Positions 24,702 to 33,744 are shown, counted from the stretch's first letter. The stretch is DNA of 41,096 nucleotides from Prevotella sp. MGM1 (GCF_002933775.1 NZ_BEWV01000066.1:1-41096); one strand, 5' to 3'. Notes: a model not told the origin generated them from the sequence alone. Translations and numbers: made by a program.

Positions 24702-24848
24702 GGAGCTAAGGGAGTTATGCAGGCCACCGCCTGTGGGGTTAAGGACAATACTGATTATAATATATATAGCTGTTATATGAACTTGATACAACTTTAAGCA
24801 TTTGTCTTTAACCCCACAGGCGGTGGCCTGCATAACTCCCTTAGCTCC
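24702..24848. repeat. 45-bp inverted repeat between purL and the ChrA pair
   Basis: The arms 24702-24746 and 24804-24848 are complementary at 44 of 45 positions, with 57 nt of A/T-rich sequence between. Each arm has a GGAGCTAAGGGAGTTATGC section and a GGCCACCGCCTGTGGGGTTAA section. It is too long for an ordinary terminator and begins right after the purL stop. It could be a remnant of a small mobile element or a transcript-stabilising stem. Confidence 0.9.
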
Positions 24849-24864
24849 TCTGGTTTCTAAAAAA

Positions 24865-27800
24865 TTATTGTCTTGCTTTTACCCATTCCCTGGCGTTCAC
24901 GAACGCTTCTATCCAAGGGGTGACATCGTCTGCACGGCGGTCGGCAGGATACCATGCGTTCTGCCATGGGAAGATGGCGCGCTCCAGGTGGGGCATCATG
25001 GCCAGGTGACGACCGTCGGCGCTGCATATTCCCGCCACGGCGAAGTCGCTTCCGTTCGGGTTTCCGGGATATTCGGCACGGTTATACTTAGCCACTATGT
25101 TGTATTGGCTCTCGTCTCCGGGCAGGGAGAACCTGCCCTCGCCGTGAGCAACCCAGATACCGAGTCTGTTTCCGGCCAGTGAACGGAGCATCACACTGTC
25201 GTTCTCCGGTATGGCGAGACTCACGAAAGAACTCTCGAACTTGTGCGAGTCGTTGTGTTTCATCTGTATTTGCTTGATGTCGGAAGTCGGTTTGCCATCG
25301 AGCAGTCCAAGCTCTACCATGATCTGGCAGCCGTTGCATATACCCAGCGACAGGGTGTCTTCGCGTGCATAGAACTTTTCGAGCGCCTCTTTGGCCTTCG
25401 GGTTGAAGAGGAACGCGCCTGCCCAACCTTTTGCCGAGCCGAGCACGTCGCTGTTTGAGAAGCCTCCGCAGAACACGATCATGTTGATGTCTTCGAGTGT
25501 CTCGCGGCCGCTGATGAGGTCGGTCATCATCACGTCTTTCACGTCGAATCCGGCAAGGTAGAGCGAGTATGCCATCTCACGCTCGCCGTTGGTGCCTTTC
25601 TCACGTATGATGGCGGCTTTGATGCCGGATGGTGTGCGGCGGTCGGGGTCGATGCCGTATTGCGACAGCCGGCCGGTGAAGTATTTGTTGAACTTCATCT
25701 CCAAAGGCTGGTTCTTATAGTTGGCGTATCTCTCGGCCGCGCAGCCGTTCATGCTCTGTTTGCGGTCGAGCAGGTATGATGTCTTGTACCATGTGTCGCG
25801 CAGTGCGTCGATGTCGAACTTATGCTCGAAGTCGCCGCATTTCACTGTGATGTTGCGGTCGTCTGGCGTTGAGTAGCCGATCTTGGCAAAGCCTGTTCCG
25901 TGCTCGTCCATGAATGTGCGGAACTCCTCTTTATGCTCGTCTGATACTTCGATTATCACTCCCGGGTTTTCGGCGAAGAGTGTCTTTACGATGTCTCCGT
26001 CGGTACACAGGTCGTGCAGGTTGATGTGCATGCCGCCCTTAGTGTTGGCAAAGCACATTTCGAGCAGTGTGGTTATCAGTCCGCCGGCGCTGATGTCGTG
26101 ACCTGCCATTATCCAACCGCGGTTTATCAACTCCTGAACGGCGTGGAAGGCGTCGCGGAAATACTCGGGATTTTTCACCGTGGGGACATCGTCGCCCACC
26201 TTGCCGAGACTTTGTGCGAATGCGCTTCCGCCGAGGCGCTGCTCGTCGAAAGAGAAGTCTATGTGGTAGATGGATGCGTTCTTGTCGTTCACCATTACGG
26301 GCGATACCACCTTGCGGATGTCGCTTACCTCGCCGCCGGCACTCACGATGACCGTTCCCGGGGCAATGATCTTGTTGCCGTCGGGATATTGCTGGGTCAT
26401 GGAGAGCGAGTCTTTACCGGTAGGCACATTCACCTGTATGGCGCAGCAGAAGTCGGAAAGGGCCTTGACAGCACTGTAAAGGCGGGCGTCCTCGCCCTCC
26501 TGCGAGCGGCAGGGCCACATCCAGTTGGCCGAGAGGCTGAGGCTGTCCATGCCTTCCGAGAGCGGTGCCCACACGATGTTGGTAAGAGCCTCGGCCACGG
26601 ATAGCACGCTGCCTGCCTCGGGCGAAGCCAGGCCTGCCTGCGGGGCGTGGCCCAGAGCGGTGGCGATACCCTTGCGCCCACGGTAGTCGAGAGCCACCAC
26701 GCCGCAGTCGCTAAGCGGCAACTGTATCTCGCCCTGGCACTGCTGGCGGGCTATCTTGCCCGTAACCGAGCGGTCGACTTTGTTCGTCAGCCAGTCTTTG
26801 CAGGCCACGGCTTCGAGCTGTAACACGCGAGACACGTAAGTGTCCAGTTGCGTGTGTCCGGCTGCCTGTTGGCAACCGTTGTCCGCCTGTGTCTTGTCCG
26901 TGCAGTTGTCATAAGCCAGCCGAGCGTAGTTGCGCCGCACCGTGTTGTCTTTCATAATGGTTTTCGGTGAGTGGCCGAACATCTGGGCCACATCGAGGTC
27001 GAACGGTCTGATGCCGTCGCCCTGCTCGAATGAGAAGTGGGCGTCGCCCGTAGTCTCGCCGACCACGTACATAGGGGCACGCTCCCGCTCGGCAATCTTA
27101 CGCACGTCGTCTATGTGTTTCTCGTCGATGAGCAGTCCCATGCGTTCCTGACTCTCGTTGGCGATAATCTCTTTGGAGCTGAGGGTCTTGTCGCCGATAG
27201 GCAGTTTGGCCATGTCTATCCGTCCGCCGCACTCCTCGACAAGCTCGCTGAGGCAGTTGAGGTGACCGGCAGAACCGTGGTCGTGGATGCTGACCACCGG
27301 GTTGACGTCGCCTTCGCACAATGCTCTGACGAGGTTGTAGGCGCGTTTCTGCATCTCCGGGTTGGCACGCTGCACGGCGTTAAGTTCTATTCCGTTAGAG
27401 TATCGGCCCGTATCTACCGACGATACCGAGCCGCCGCCCAGTCCGATGCGGTAGTTGTCGCCGCCCACGACAACCACCTTGTTGCCTTTCTGCGGCTCCT
27501 TTTTGAGGCAGTCGCGCTTCGTTCCGTAGCCTACTCCGCCAGCGAGCATTATCACTTTGTCGTAAGCGTACTTCTCGTTGCCCTCGCAGTGCTCGAATGT
27601 GAGCAGCGAACCGCATATCAGCGGTTGGCCGAACTTGTTGCCGAAGTCGCTCGCTCCGTTGGAGGCTTTGATCAGAATCTGCTCCGGTGTCTGGTAGAGC
27701 CATTTGCGTACCGGCAGTATGTCTTCCCAGTCTCTGTCACGGTCGCCCGAGAGCTCGTCTTCCGCGAGTCTCGGATAAGAAGTCATGTATACGGCTGTTC

Positions 27801-28650
27801 CGGCGATTGGCCATGAGCCTGTTCCGCCGCCCATGCGGTCGCGGATTTCTCCTCCTGTACCGGTAGCGGCGCCGTTGAAAGGCTCCACGGTGGTGGGGAA
27901 GTTGTGTGTCTCGGCTTTCAGGGATATAACGCTCTCCACGTCCTTGACGGTGAAGTAGTCGCTGGTAGTCTGGTCGGCGGGAGCGAACTGCTCTACGACC
28001 GGTCCTTGGGCGAAGGCCACGTTGTCTTTATATGCCGATAATATCTTGTTCGGGTTTTCCTGTGTTGTCTTTTTAATCATTGCGAAGAGGCTCGACTCCA
28101 TCTCTTTGCCGTCGATGATGAACGTGCCGCCGAAAATCTTGTGGCGGCAGTGCTCGGAGTTTATCTGCGCGAAACCGAATATCTCGGAGTCGGTGAGCGG
28201 CCGGCCGAGCTCTTTCTCTATCTTGTGTAGATACTCTATTTCCTCTTTCGAGAGCGCAAGTCCTTCCTGCTCGTTGTACTCTTCGAGGTTGTCCACATGC
28301 TTGATGGGCTGCGGGGCGAGGTCGACGGTGAACACCGACTGGTCGAGTCCGTCGTACATGCGTTGCAACATCGGGTCATGTCCGGCCTCTTTCGATTCCA
28401 CGGGGAAGAACTCTTCTATACGAGAAATGCCGTTGAGATTCATGTTCTGTGTAATCTCTACGGCATTCGTGCTCCATGGTGTTATCATTTCGCGGCGCGG
28501 ACCGATGAAAAATCCTTCCATACTGTCGCCCTCTACTGGCTCGGCGTTGCCGTACAGCCAGCAAAGCTCATTGATTTCGTCGCTGTTCAACCGATGGTCT
28601 GTCTCGGTCGCTATTACGCTCTTCTGCGGAGTCTTGAAAAAAAGAATCAT
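24865..28650 (-). CDS. purL: Phosphoribosylformylglycinamidine synthase (large, single chain)
   Basis: A 1261-residue enzyme of de novo purine synthesis that makes FGAM from FGAR, glutamine and ATP. Order: N-terminal PurS-like region; FGAM synthase domains with FGFAQINSEHCRHKIFGG and the ATP-site AETHNFPTTVEPFNGAATG; a second AIR-synthase-like half with GKDSLSMTQ; and a C-terminal class I glutamine amidotransferase with nucleophile Cys in LGICNGCQ and the later His/Glu in PHLERAIFPWQ. This is the single-chain type of proteobacteria, Bacteroidetes and eukaryotes, at normal length. Own promoter at 28691-28721; no other pur genes in the window. Confidence 0.97.
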   Translation of the reverse strand: MILFFKTPQKSVIATETDHRLNSDEINELCWLYGNAEPVEGDSMEGFFIGPRREMITPWSTNAVEITQNMNLNGISRIEEFFPVESKEAGHDPMLQRMYDGLDQSVFTVDLAPQPIKHVDNLEEYNEQEGLALSKEEIEYLHKIEKELGRPLTDSEIFGFAQINSEHCRHKIFGGTFIIDGKEMESSLFAMIKKTTQENPNKILSAYKDNVAFAQGPVVEQFAPADQTTSDYFTVKDVESVISLKAETHNFPTTVEPFNGAATGTGGEIRDRMGGGTGSWPIAGTAVYMTSYPRLAEDELSGDRDRDWEDILPVRKWLYQTPEQILIKASNGASDFGNKFGQPLICGSLLTFEHCEGNEKYAYDKVIMLAGGVGYGTKRDCLKKEPQKGNKVVVVGGDNYRIGLGGGSVSSVDTGRYSNGIELNAVQRANPEMQKRAYNLVRALCEGDVNPVVSIHDHGSAGHLNCLSELVEECGGRIDMAKLPIGDKTLSSKEIIANESQERMGLLIDEKHIDDVRKIAERERAPMYVVGETTGDAHFSFEQGDGIRPFDLDVAQMFGHSPKTIMKDNTVRRNYARLAYDNCTDKTQADNGCQQAAGHTQLDTYVSRVLQLEAVACKDWLTNKVDRSVTGKIARQQCQGEIQLPLSDCGVVALDYRGRKGIATALGHAPQAGLASPEAGSVLSVAEALTNIVWAPLSEGMDSLSLSANWMWPCRSQEGEDARLYSAVKALSDFCCAIQVNVPTGKDSLSMTQQYPDGNKIIAPGTVIVSAGGEVSDIRKVVSPVMVNDKNASIYHIDFSFDEQRLGGSAFAQSLGKVGDDVPTVKNPEYFRDAFHAVQELINRGWIMAGHDISAGGLITTLLEMCFANTKGGMHINLHDLCTDGDIVKTLFAENPGVIIEVSDEHKEEFRTFMDEHGTGFAKIGYSTPDDRNITVKCGDFEHKFDIDALRDTWYKTSYLLDRKQSMNGCAAERYANYKNQPLEMKFNKYFTGRLSQYGIDPDRRTPSGIKAAIIREKGTNGEREMAYSLYLAGFDVKDVMMTDLISGRETLEDINMIVFCGGFSNSDVLGSAKGWAGAFLFNPKAKEALEKFYAREDTLSLGICNGCQIMVELGLLDGKPTSDIKQIQMKHNDSHKFESSFVSLAIPENDSVMLRSLAGNRLGIWVAHGEGRFSLPGDESQYNIVAKYNRAEYPGNPNGSDFAVAGICSADGRHLAMMPHLERAIFPWQNAWYPADRRADDVTPWIEAFVNAREWVKARQ

Positions 28651-28690
28651 GCCTTATATTTTAATTAGGGGAAAAATACGTATTTGCCCG

Positions 28691-28721
28691 CAAAGTTACA
28701 TCAAAATAAGGAGAGAGCAAA
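28691..28721 (-). promoter_or_regulatory. purL promoter
   Basis: Minus-strand TTTG (28718-28721), a 19-nt spacer and TAACTTTG (28691-28698) match the consensus. The leader is about 35 nt. No purine riboswitch-like structure is visible in it. Confidence 0.75.
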
Positions 28722-28749
28722 ATATTAAAAGGTCTTTTTTGTATCGCGT

Positions 28750-29646
28750 TCAGTTGCCTTTAGCCTTGCGTTTGGCTGCCAAACGGTATGTTTTCAAAAG
28801 GTCGACACCCACTTTCACGGTGCATACCGACGGCTTGATACCGTCTGTCGTCTTGAAGAGGGGTGTCAGTCCGATAGTCGTTCCGATGTTCAGCACGCCA
28901 AACTGCATGTCCAGTTCCATGTTCATGCCGAAGCGGTTGAGCCGCAGGTAGTCGGTCACGCCGTCCGTTGCGTCGGTCGACTTGAAGTTATACTTGGCGT
29001 TTGTGCGAGCCTCGAACGACAGACCGATGTTGCAGGAGTATATGTCGTCGATGCTTTGGATGCGGAACATCACCGGCAGCCGCAACGAACCGAAGTGTAT
29101 GTTGTTCTCCGTTGTCGCGGGGTTGTCCGTGCGTTTCACCATGTCGCCCTCGTGACTCATGGCATGGTTCTTGTCGAAACTGTACCGTGAGTATACCAGT
29201 TGCACGCCGGCCGATATGCCGATGGTCTTCGATTTGTTCATGGCGAAAGCGACGGAATAGGGTGTCAGGCCTATTTCGAGCGACCCGGTGCGGTGTGCCC
29301 GTGTGCCGTCGTAACTGCTGCCGAGCGGTTTTGTGACCATACTTCCGAAGCCGTACCATACCGTCGGCATGCCCGGGTCGAACTTCCGCTTGTCTAAATC
29401 CTTGATGCCCGTCATCGCCATGCCGGAGAATACGCGTTCCTCTTCGGTACCGTTGGTGAACACACTCTCTTTCGTTTTGGTCAGATAGTTGTCCTTTCGG
29501 TCGAATACCTTGAAGTCAGGCTCACCTCCCCGCTCGCCGATTACTATTCTCTTGCCTTTGTAAATGACGGTGGTGTCGTTGGTTTCTTCTGCCTGTGCCG
29601 CAATGGCGGCAAGGCAAAGCAGTGCTGTGAGTATCTTGTTTGTCAT
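28750..29646 (-). CDS. Paralogous outer-membrane beta-barrel protein 3
   Basis: A 298-residue exported protein, last gene of the ECF-sigma unit. A signal peptide (MTNKILTALLCLAAIAAQA) is followed by a short motif TTVIYKGKRIVIGE and then about 200 residues of alternating beta strands. It shares GLSFEARTNAKYNFKS, LRLNRFGMNMEL and GLTPLFKTTDG with the gene upstream, so the two are clear duplicates. It is probably an outer-membrane barrel of the PorT/OMP_b-brl kind; cargo or function unknown. The frame is open to 29712, but the signal peptide fixes the start at 29646. Confidence 0.75.
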   Translation of the reverse strand: MTNKILTALLCLAAIAAQAEETNDTTVIYKGKRIVIGERGGEPDFKVFDRKDNYLTKTKESVFTNGTEEERVFSGMAMTGIKDLDKRKFDPGMPTVWYGFGSMVTKPLGSSYDGTRAHRTGSLEIGLTPYSVAFAMNKSKTIGISAGVQLVYSRYSFDKNHAMSHEGDMVKRTDNPATTENNIHFGSLRLPVMFRIQSIDDIYSCNIGLSFEARTNAKYNFKSTDATDGVTDYLRLNRFGMNMELDMQFGVLNIGTTIGLTPLFKTTDGIKPSVCTVKVGVDLLKTYRLAAKRKAKGN

Positions 29647-29720
29647 GATATGGGGCGTTTGTTTTTTATATATGGGTCGTTTGCTTTTAATGTATGGGTT
29701 GTTTCGTTCCAAGATATGGG

Positions 29721-30587
29721 TTATTTCTTCTTGAACAGTTTGAATACCTTGCCTATATCGGTGCCTATGCTTATCGAGGTCATGTTGGCCTTCACGCCGT
29801 CTGTTGTCTTGAATATCGGTGTGAGACCGGTTTTCAATCCGAGGTACACGGGGCCGTAGTTGATATACATTTCCAAGTTTACTCCGAAGCGGTTGAGTTT
29901 CAAAGCGTCGGACATCCCGGTTGTGTTGTCCGACGCTTTGAAGTTATACTTGGCGTTGGTGCGTGCCTCGAACGACACGCCTAACGACACGGCGCCCGGC
30001 ATTTGAGGCTCTTGCAGGGTGAAGAGGAGCGGTACTCTCACCGAACCGAAGAACATATTGTTTGCCGTTGTGGCGTCGCATCCGATGCGTTCCACAAGTC
30101 CGTTGGTCATTCTCATGCCGTAATTGTGGTCGAAGCGGTATCGGGAGAACACGAGTTGCAGGCCCGATATCAGTCCGAATGTCTTGGCCCTGTCGAGCGA
30201 GACGGCTGTCCGCAGCGGTGTGACGCCCGCCTCAAACGAGCCCCACATGTTGCTGCCCATGGGGTTGCCGCTACTTCCAATTCCATCGGTAAGTTTGTTG
30301 ATGCCGACCCATACGGTGGGCAACATCCCTTTCACGCCCATTGTCTGCAACTCGTTCTCGCCCGAGAAAGGCGAGCTTACGTATGTCCTTACGACGTTGT
30401 TGCCGTCTACAAACACGCTTTCTTTTATCTTGTTCGTGTCATTTTGGTATACGGTTATCTTTGTCTCGGTGTCGTTTGAGCCGATGACGAACTTCCGTCC
30501 TTGATAGTTTACCGTGGTGTCTGTCGCCTCGGTGGCGTTCATTGTGCATGGCAGTAATGCTACGATGGCTATGATAATACTTCTCAT
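29721..30587 (-). CDS. Paralogous outer-membrane beta-barrel protein 2
   Basis: A 288-residue exported protein: signal peptide (MRSIIIAIVALLPCTMNA), then TTVNYQGRKFVIGS and a beta-strand-rich body. The C-terminal half reads LGVSFEARTNAKYNFKA, LKLNRFGVNLEM and LTPIFKTTDGVKA, near-identical in pattern to barrel 3. The N-terminal TTVxYxGRKxVI motif also appears, altered, in barrel 1. Gaps to its neighbours are about 75 and 140 nt. Its function is unknown; the duplication suggests components of one envelope assembly or alternative versions of one protein. Confidence 0.75.
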   Translation of the reverse strand: MRSIIIAIVALLPCTMNATEATDTTVNYQGRKFVIGSNDTETKITVYQNDTNKIKESVFVDGNNVVRTYVSSPFSGENELQTMGVKGMLPTVWVGINKLTDGIGSSGNPMGSNMWGSFEAGVTPLRTAVSLDRAKTFGLISGLQLVFSRYRFDHNYGMRMTNGLVERIGCDATTANNMFFGSVRVPLLFTLQEPQMPGAVSLGVSFEARTNAKYNFKASDNTTGMSDALKLNRFGVNLEMYINYGPVYLGLKTGLTPIFKTTDGVKANMTSISIGTDIGKVFKLFKKK

Positions 30588-30729
30588 TGTCTGTTGTTTG
30601 TTTGCCGCTTGTCATGCTAAAGCGTTTATGCCGGCATGGCCTGCGTTTTGGTTTTGATTATGGTGGGGTTGCCATTTATCTTTGGTTGGCACCTTTTTGT
30701 CCGGCGCCCGGTGGGTTGCCCCGTCCTGC

Positions 30730-31632
30730 TTACAGTATCACTCCGAGGCCGACAGACGTCGTGTAGCACTCTGGCGCATTCCCTTTTTTGAACAGTGGAG
30801 TGAGTCCTACGCTCATGGTAACCATCAGGTTGTTGTAGCCGGCATAGAACTCGGCGTTGACGCCCATCGGATTCATTTTCAAGTTCTTTGACGGTGTCAC
30901 CGTTCCTTGCTCCGTTTTGTATCTGCTTAGCTCGTTGAAGCGCGCTTCCAAGGACGCTCCCGCACCGATATACATTTCGTGATTGCTTGTCCCCAGCCGG
31001 GTCTGCCACTCCAATACGACAGGCAACTTGATCTTCTGATAGCTTATGTAGCTGTTTTTCACTTCTCCTTCTTTTATCGGCACGAGCTCGCTGCGGTTGC
31101 CGTCGAATGTCATTGTCCAGCCTTTGTCGAGGTGGTGGTGGGTGAATACATACTGCACTCCCATGCCTATGCCGAATGTTTTTGAGGCGTTGAACGATAT
31201 GTTGGCGTTAATCAGCGTAAGTCCTATTTCGTATGACTTGGTGTTTCTTGTGTGAAGCGCGTTTGAGTTGCCGAACGACAGGCGGCTGTCGTTCCACAAC
31301 GCGGAGTTGAAGAAGAAGTCGGGCAGATGCACGTTGAACTTGTTTTTTCCTCGCGCGTTCCACGTGTTGGGCAGAAACGGCGACGATACATATACCTGTT
31401 CCACTTCCTGTCCGTCGGCGAATGTCGTCTCCTTGACCATCCTCATGCCTGTACTGTCGTTCTTGAAGACGCTTACTTTTATCATATCCCCGTCTTCCGA
31501 CACTACTATCTTCCTGTCTTTCGTATTCACCACCGTGTCTGTTTTCACTGTCGTTGTGGCTATGCTGTCGTTTGCTTGTGCGCCTATGGCCATTACAGCG
31601 GCGGCTATTAAAGTAAAGAGTTGTTTTTTCAT
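30730..31632 (-). CDS. Paralogous outer-membrane beta-barrel protein 1
   Basis: A 300-residue exported protein: signal peptide MKKQLFTLIAAAVMAIGAQA, the motif TVVNTKDRKIVVSEDGD, YVSSPF as in barrel 2, and a beta-rich body ending SVGLTPLFKKGNA...VGLGVIL. It is more diverged from barrels 2 and 3, but shares the overall layout and the SLEARFN and GLTPLFK motifs. It starts 35 nt after the small exported protein gene. Probably an outer-membrane barrel under control of the sigma factor upstream. Confidence 0.72.
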   Translation of the reverse strand: MKKQLFTLIAAAVMAIGAQANDSIATTTVKTDTVVNTKDRKIVVSEDGDMIKVSVFKNDSTGMRMVKETTFADGQEVEQVYVSSPFLPNTWNARGKNKFNVHLPDFFFNSALWNDSRLSFGNSNALHTRNTKSYEIGLTLINANISFNASKTFGIGMGVQYVFTHHHLDKGWTMTFDGNRSELVPIKEGEVKNSYISYQKIKLPVVLEWQTRLGTSNHEMYIGAGASLEARFNELSRYKTEQGTVTPSKNLKMNPMGVNAEFYAGYNNLMVTMSVGLTPLFKKGNAPECYTTSVGLGVIL

Positions 31633-31667
31633 TATATTTGTTCTTTGGGTTTTCTGTATGTTTATTG

Positions 31668-32111
31668 TCATTTTGAGTAGCAGATGCTCATGATGTCCTG
31701 TGGCGAAAGGTTGCCCTCTATGTATATTACCGCACCGCGGTTACTGTCGGTATTGCTGAAAAGGATGTAACGGTTGATGTTTTTTTCTTCCGCCGGCATC
31801 ATGTAGTATCCGCTTACGATGCGTCCGTTTTCCACCACTTCGCGGATTTTCTTGGCCCGTTTGCGGTCTTCTTTGAGCAGCGTGGCGATATTTTCCCCAT
31901 ATTTTTTGTAGGTGAGGCTCTTGTAGACTTTGAGCTTGTAGCCTTTCAGTCGGGTGTCGTGCAGTTCCACCATTTTGCAACCTTTGGCGTGACCATATTG
32001 TTCAAAGGCCTTTCCTGTTTTCAGATCGCCTTGTGCCAGTGCGGTCGCTGTAGCCATGACAGCCATCAACAGGAGCATTGACAGTCTTTTGAAGATGTTG
32101 CGTTGTCTCAT
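31668..32111 (-). CDS. Small exported protein (possibly DUF6108-like)
   Basis: A 147-residue protein. After a basic start (MRQRNIFKRL) there is a hydrophobic signal sequence ending TATALAQG, then a compact Lys-rich domain with KLKVYKSLTYKK, GRIVSGYYMMP and NRYILFSNTD. The layout and position (after an anti-sigma factor and before a barrel protein) recall a small periplasmic family of Bacteroides that I believe is DUF6108, but this is from memory. The frame is open to 32216; the signal peptide indicates ATG 32111. Confidence 0.65.
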   Translation of the reverse strand: MRQRNIFKRLSMLLLMAVMATATALAQGDLKTGKAFEQYGHAKGCKMVELHDTRLKGYKLKVYKSLTYKKYGENIATLLKEDRKRAKKIREVVENGRIVSGYYMMPAEEKNINRYILFSNTDSNRGAVIYIEGNLSPQDIMSICYSK

Positions 32112-32219
32112 GTTATGTCGTTTTTTTTGTTTCTTTAAAATGTTTATATTCTCTATATCATATTTTAGTGAAAATGAGTATGCTTGTTGCCTTTCTTGCG
32201 GGTGATGTCCTGTCAATCA

Positions 32220-32672
32220 TCATCTGCTCATCATTTTCAGTGCTTCAAACGGGTCGTCGTCCGTGCTTGATACGAGTTTGAGTGCTTGTTCGGCTTCTTG
32301 CATGGCAAGGTCGTTGTCCGTATATTCGATACCGTCTATCACCACATGGTTTATCGCTGTCGCGGGTCGATGCCTGACGATGCCGAAAACGAGCATTGCC
32401 GCTGCCGCCGCTGGGCAGACATACATCATGACGCGATGTAACGTGCGTCCGGCTTGATGTTTGTGCCGTTCCGGTTGGTGTGCCGTTTGGCTTGTGGCGG
32501 TTTCTTTCCGCTCTGCCGTCACGAAGGCGAAAATAGCCCGTAACGGCTCCCATTCGTCCGGAATGCTGTCGCCTGCCGTATTGAAATACTCTCTGAGAGC
32601 CTGTTCCTCCGATCCGGTGGTGTCTCCGTCCATGTATCTCTCTATTAGTTTCGCGATGCTTTCTTGTGTCAT
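32220..32672 (-). CDS. Probable anti-sigma factor, membrane-anchored
   Basis: A 150-residue protein. The N-terminal cytoplasmic part begins TQESIAKLIERYMDGDTTGSEEQALREYF, the helical pattern seen at the start of Bacteroidetes FecR-like or small anti-sigma proteins. A single span (about 80-98, VMMYVCPAAAAAMLVFGIV) follows, then about 50 residues of periplasmic tail. It is encoded directly after the ECF sigma gene, which is the main reason for the call. It lacks a FecR domain, so it is not a TonB-type regulator. Confidence 0.75.
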   Translation of the reverse strand: MTQESIAKLIERYMDGDTTGSEEQALREYFNTAGDSIPDEWEPLRAIFAFVTAERKETATSQTAHQPERHKHQAGRTLHRVMMYVCPAAAAAMLVFGIVRHRPATAINHVVIDGIEYTDNDLAMQEAEQALKLVSSTDDDPFEALKMMSR

Positions 32673-32755
32673 ATATTGTTCCTCTCACTTCTGTCTTTTA
32701 TTTGTCAGATGTCTTTTTCCGTGATGTGCCTGTGGCTTTTGCAGGCTTGCGGGCT

Positions 32756-33253
32756 TTATCTACGCATGGCGGAAATCCTTATGAACTCTTCCCTTACTTT
32801 GCGTCTTGCCCTCGACAGGTTTTGCCTCAGGCTCTCGGCTGTGCATCCGGTGATTTGCATTATCTCGCCGCTTTCATATCCTTCTATCTCTTTCATTCTG
32901 AAAATAGTGCTTTGCAGTGCCGGCAACCGGTCTACGATGGCTCTTATCAGCCTCACCTGGTCGGTCTCTTCCACTGTGTTGTCTTCCGTGTATGGTTCGG
33001 CATAGGCATTTGTCTTGTCCTGTTCAAACCTCTTGCGGCGCCACGAGTCGATGGTCTTGTTGCGAAGGATTGTCATTGCCAGAGCCTCTATGTTGCCGTG
33101 ATTTTCGAGTTTGTCGCGCATGTTCCACAGGCGGAGCATGACTTCCTGCACTATGTCTTCTGCGGTGTCGTCATCTCCAGTCAGTGTGCGTGCCCGTGCC
33201 ACGAGCCTTGGTCTGATTGGTGTCGTTATGCTGTTGAACGTCTCTATATTCAT
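32756..33253 (-). CDS. ECF-subfamily RNA polymerase sigma factor
   Basis: A protein of about 165 residues. Region 2 contains ARTLTGDDDTAEDIVQEVMLRLW, with the DAED-like polymerase contact; region 4 contains DRLPALQSTIFRMKEIEGYESGEIMQITGCTAESLRQNLSRAR, a clear helix-turn-helix. Start may be the ATG at 33253 or 33265. It heads a minus-strand run with an anti-sigma factor, a small exported protein and three barrel proteins, so it probably directs an envelope-stress or envelope-remodelling response that includes its own operon. No TAnnTTTG box lies upstream, in keeping with an ECF-type promoter. Confidence 0.9.
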   Translation of the reverse strand: MNIETFNSITTPIRPRLVARARTLTGDDDTAEDIVQEVMLRLWNMRDKLENHGNIEALAMTILRNKTIDSWRRKRFEQDKTNAYAEPYTEDNTVEETDQVRLIRAIVDRLPALQSTIFRMKEIEGYESGEIMQITGCTAESLRQNLSRARRKVREEFIRISAMRR

Positions 33254-33290
33254 AATCGCTTTCATAAATAAAACGATTATGGCGGTGTTT

Positions 33291-33305
33291 TGTGACACCG
33301 TGACA
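33291..33305. promoter_or_regulatory. Candidate operator upstream of the ECF sigma gene
   Basis: On the minus strand TGTCACGGTGTCACA holds two TGTCACnn copies 8 nt apart, about 40 nt before the sigma start. It could be part of an autoregulated ECF promoter, but there is only one instance. Confidence 0.3.
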
Positions 33306-33312
33306 TGATTTT

Positions 33313-33447
33313 TTTTAGGAGTTGGGGGAGTAAGTATTTGTGTAGTAAGCAGAATTGCTTGGGAATAGTTATGTAATTCTTTTTAGGAGTTGGGGAGTAA
33401 GTATTTGTGTAGTAAGCAGAATTGCTTGGGAACAATGAAGCAATTCT
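33313..33447. repeat. 68-bp tandem duplication
   Basis: Two adjacent copies (33313-33380 and 33381-33447) share TTTTAGGAGTTGGGG, then AGTAAGTATTTGTGTAGTAA and GCAGAATTGCTTGGGAA. The second has one G fewer and differs over its last 15 nt. The opening TTTTTTAGGAGTT also starts the sequence before the 45-bp inverted repeat near 24687. From 33448 to 33706 nothing coding is seen. Confidence 0.85.
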
Positions 33448-33706
33448 TTTGAGAATTAAGGTTGTTTCTTTGGGATATTAAAGGCGTTAAGGAAGTTATA
33501 GCTCGCAAACTCGCTCGGAGGTTGAATGACAATGGCTTTAAGTGTTGGGTGAGGTGCCACGTTTATGCCCTCGGCACCCGTCGTCCTGGCTCATCCCGCC
33601 GGACTTATGATGCACCAGCAAAAAAATGTCTATATCGTATTATTTGCTTTTTACCTTTTTACTTTTAAATGGCCTTTGCTTGTGTAAAGCGTAAGCAAAA
33701 ACAAGT

Positions 33707-33739
33707 TTCCCCTTTCTGTGAACGGCACAGACAGGGGAA
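33707..33739 (-). terminator. Terminator of the small 94-residue gene
   Basis: A 14-bp stem with one mismatch (TTCCCCTTTCTGTG / CACAGACAGGGGAA, loop AACGG) just after the stop at 33745, followed on the minus strand by CTTGTTTTTG. Confidence 0.7.
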
Positions 33740-33744
33740 GCAGG

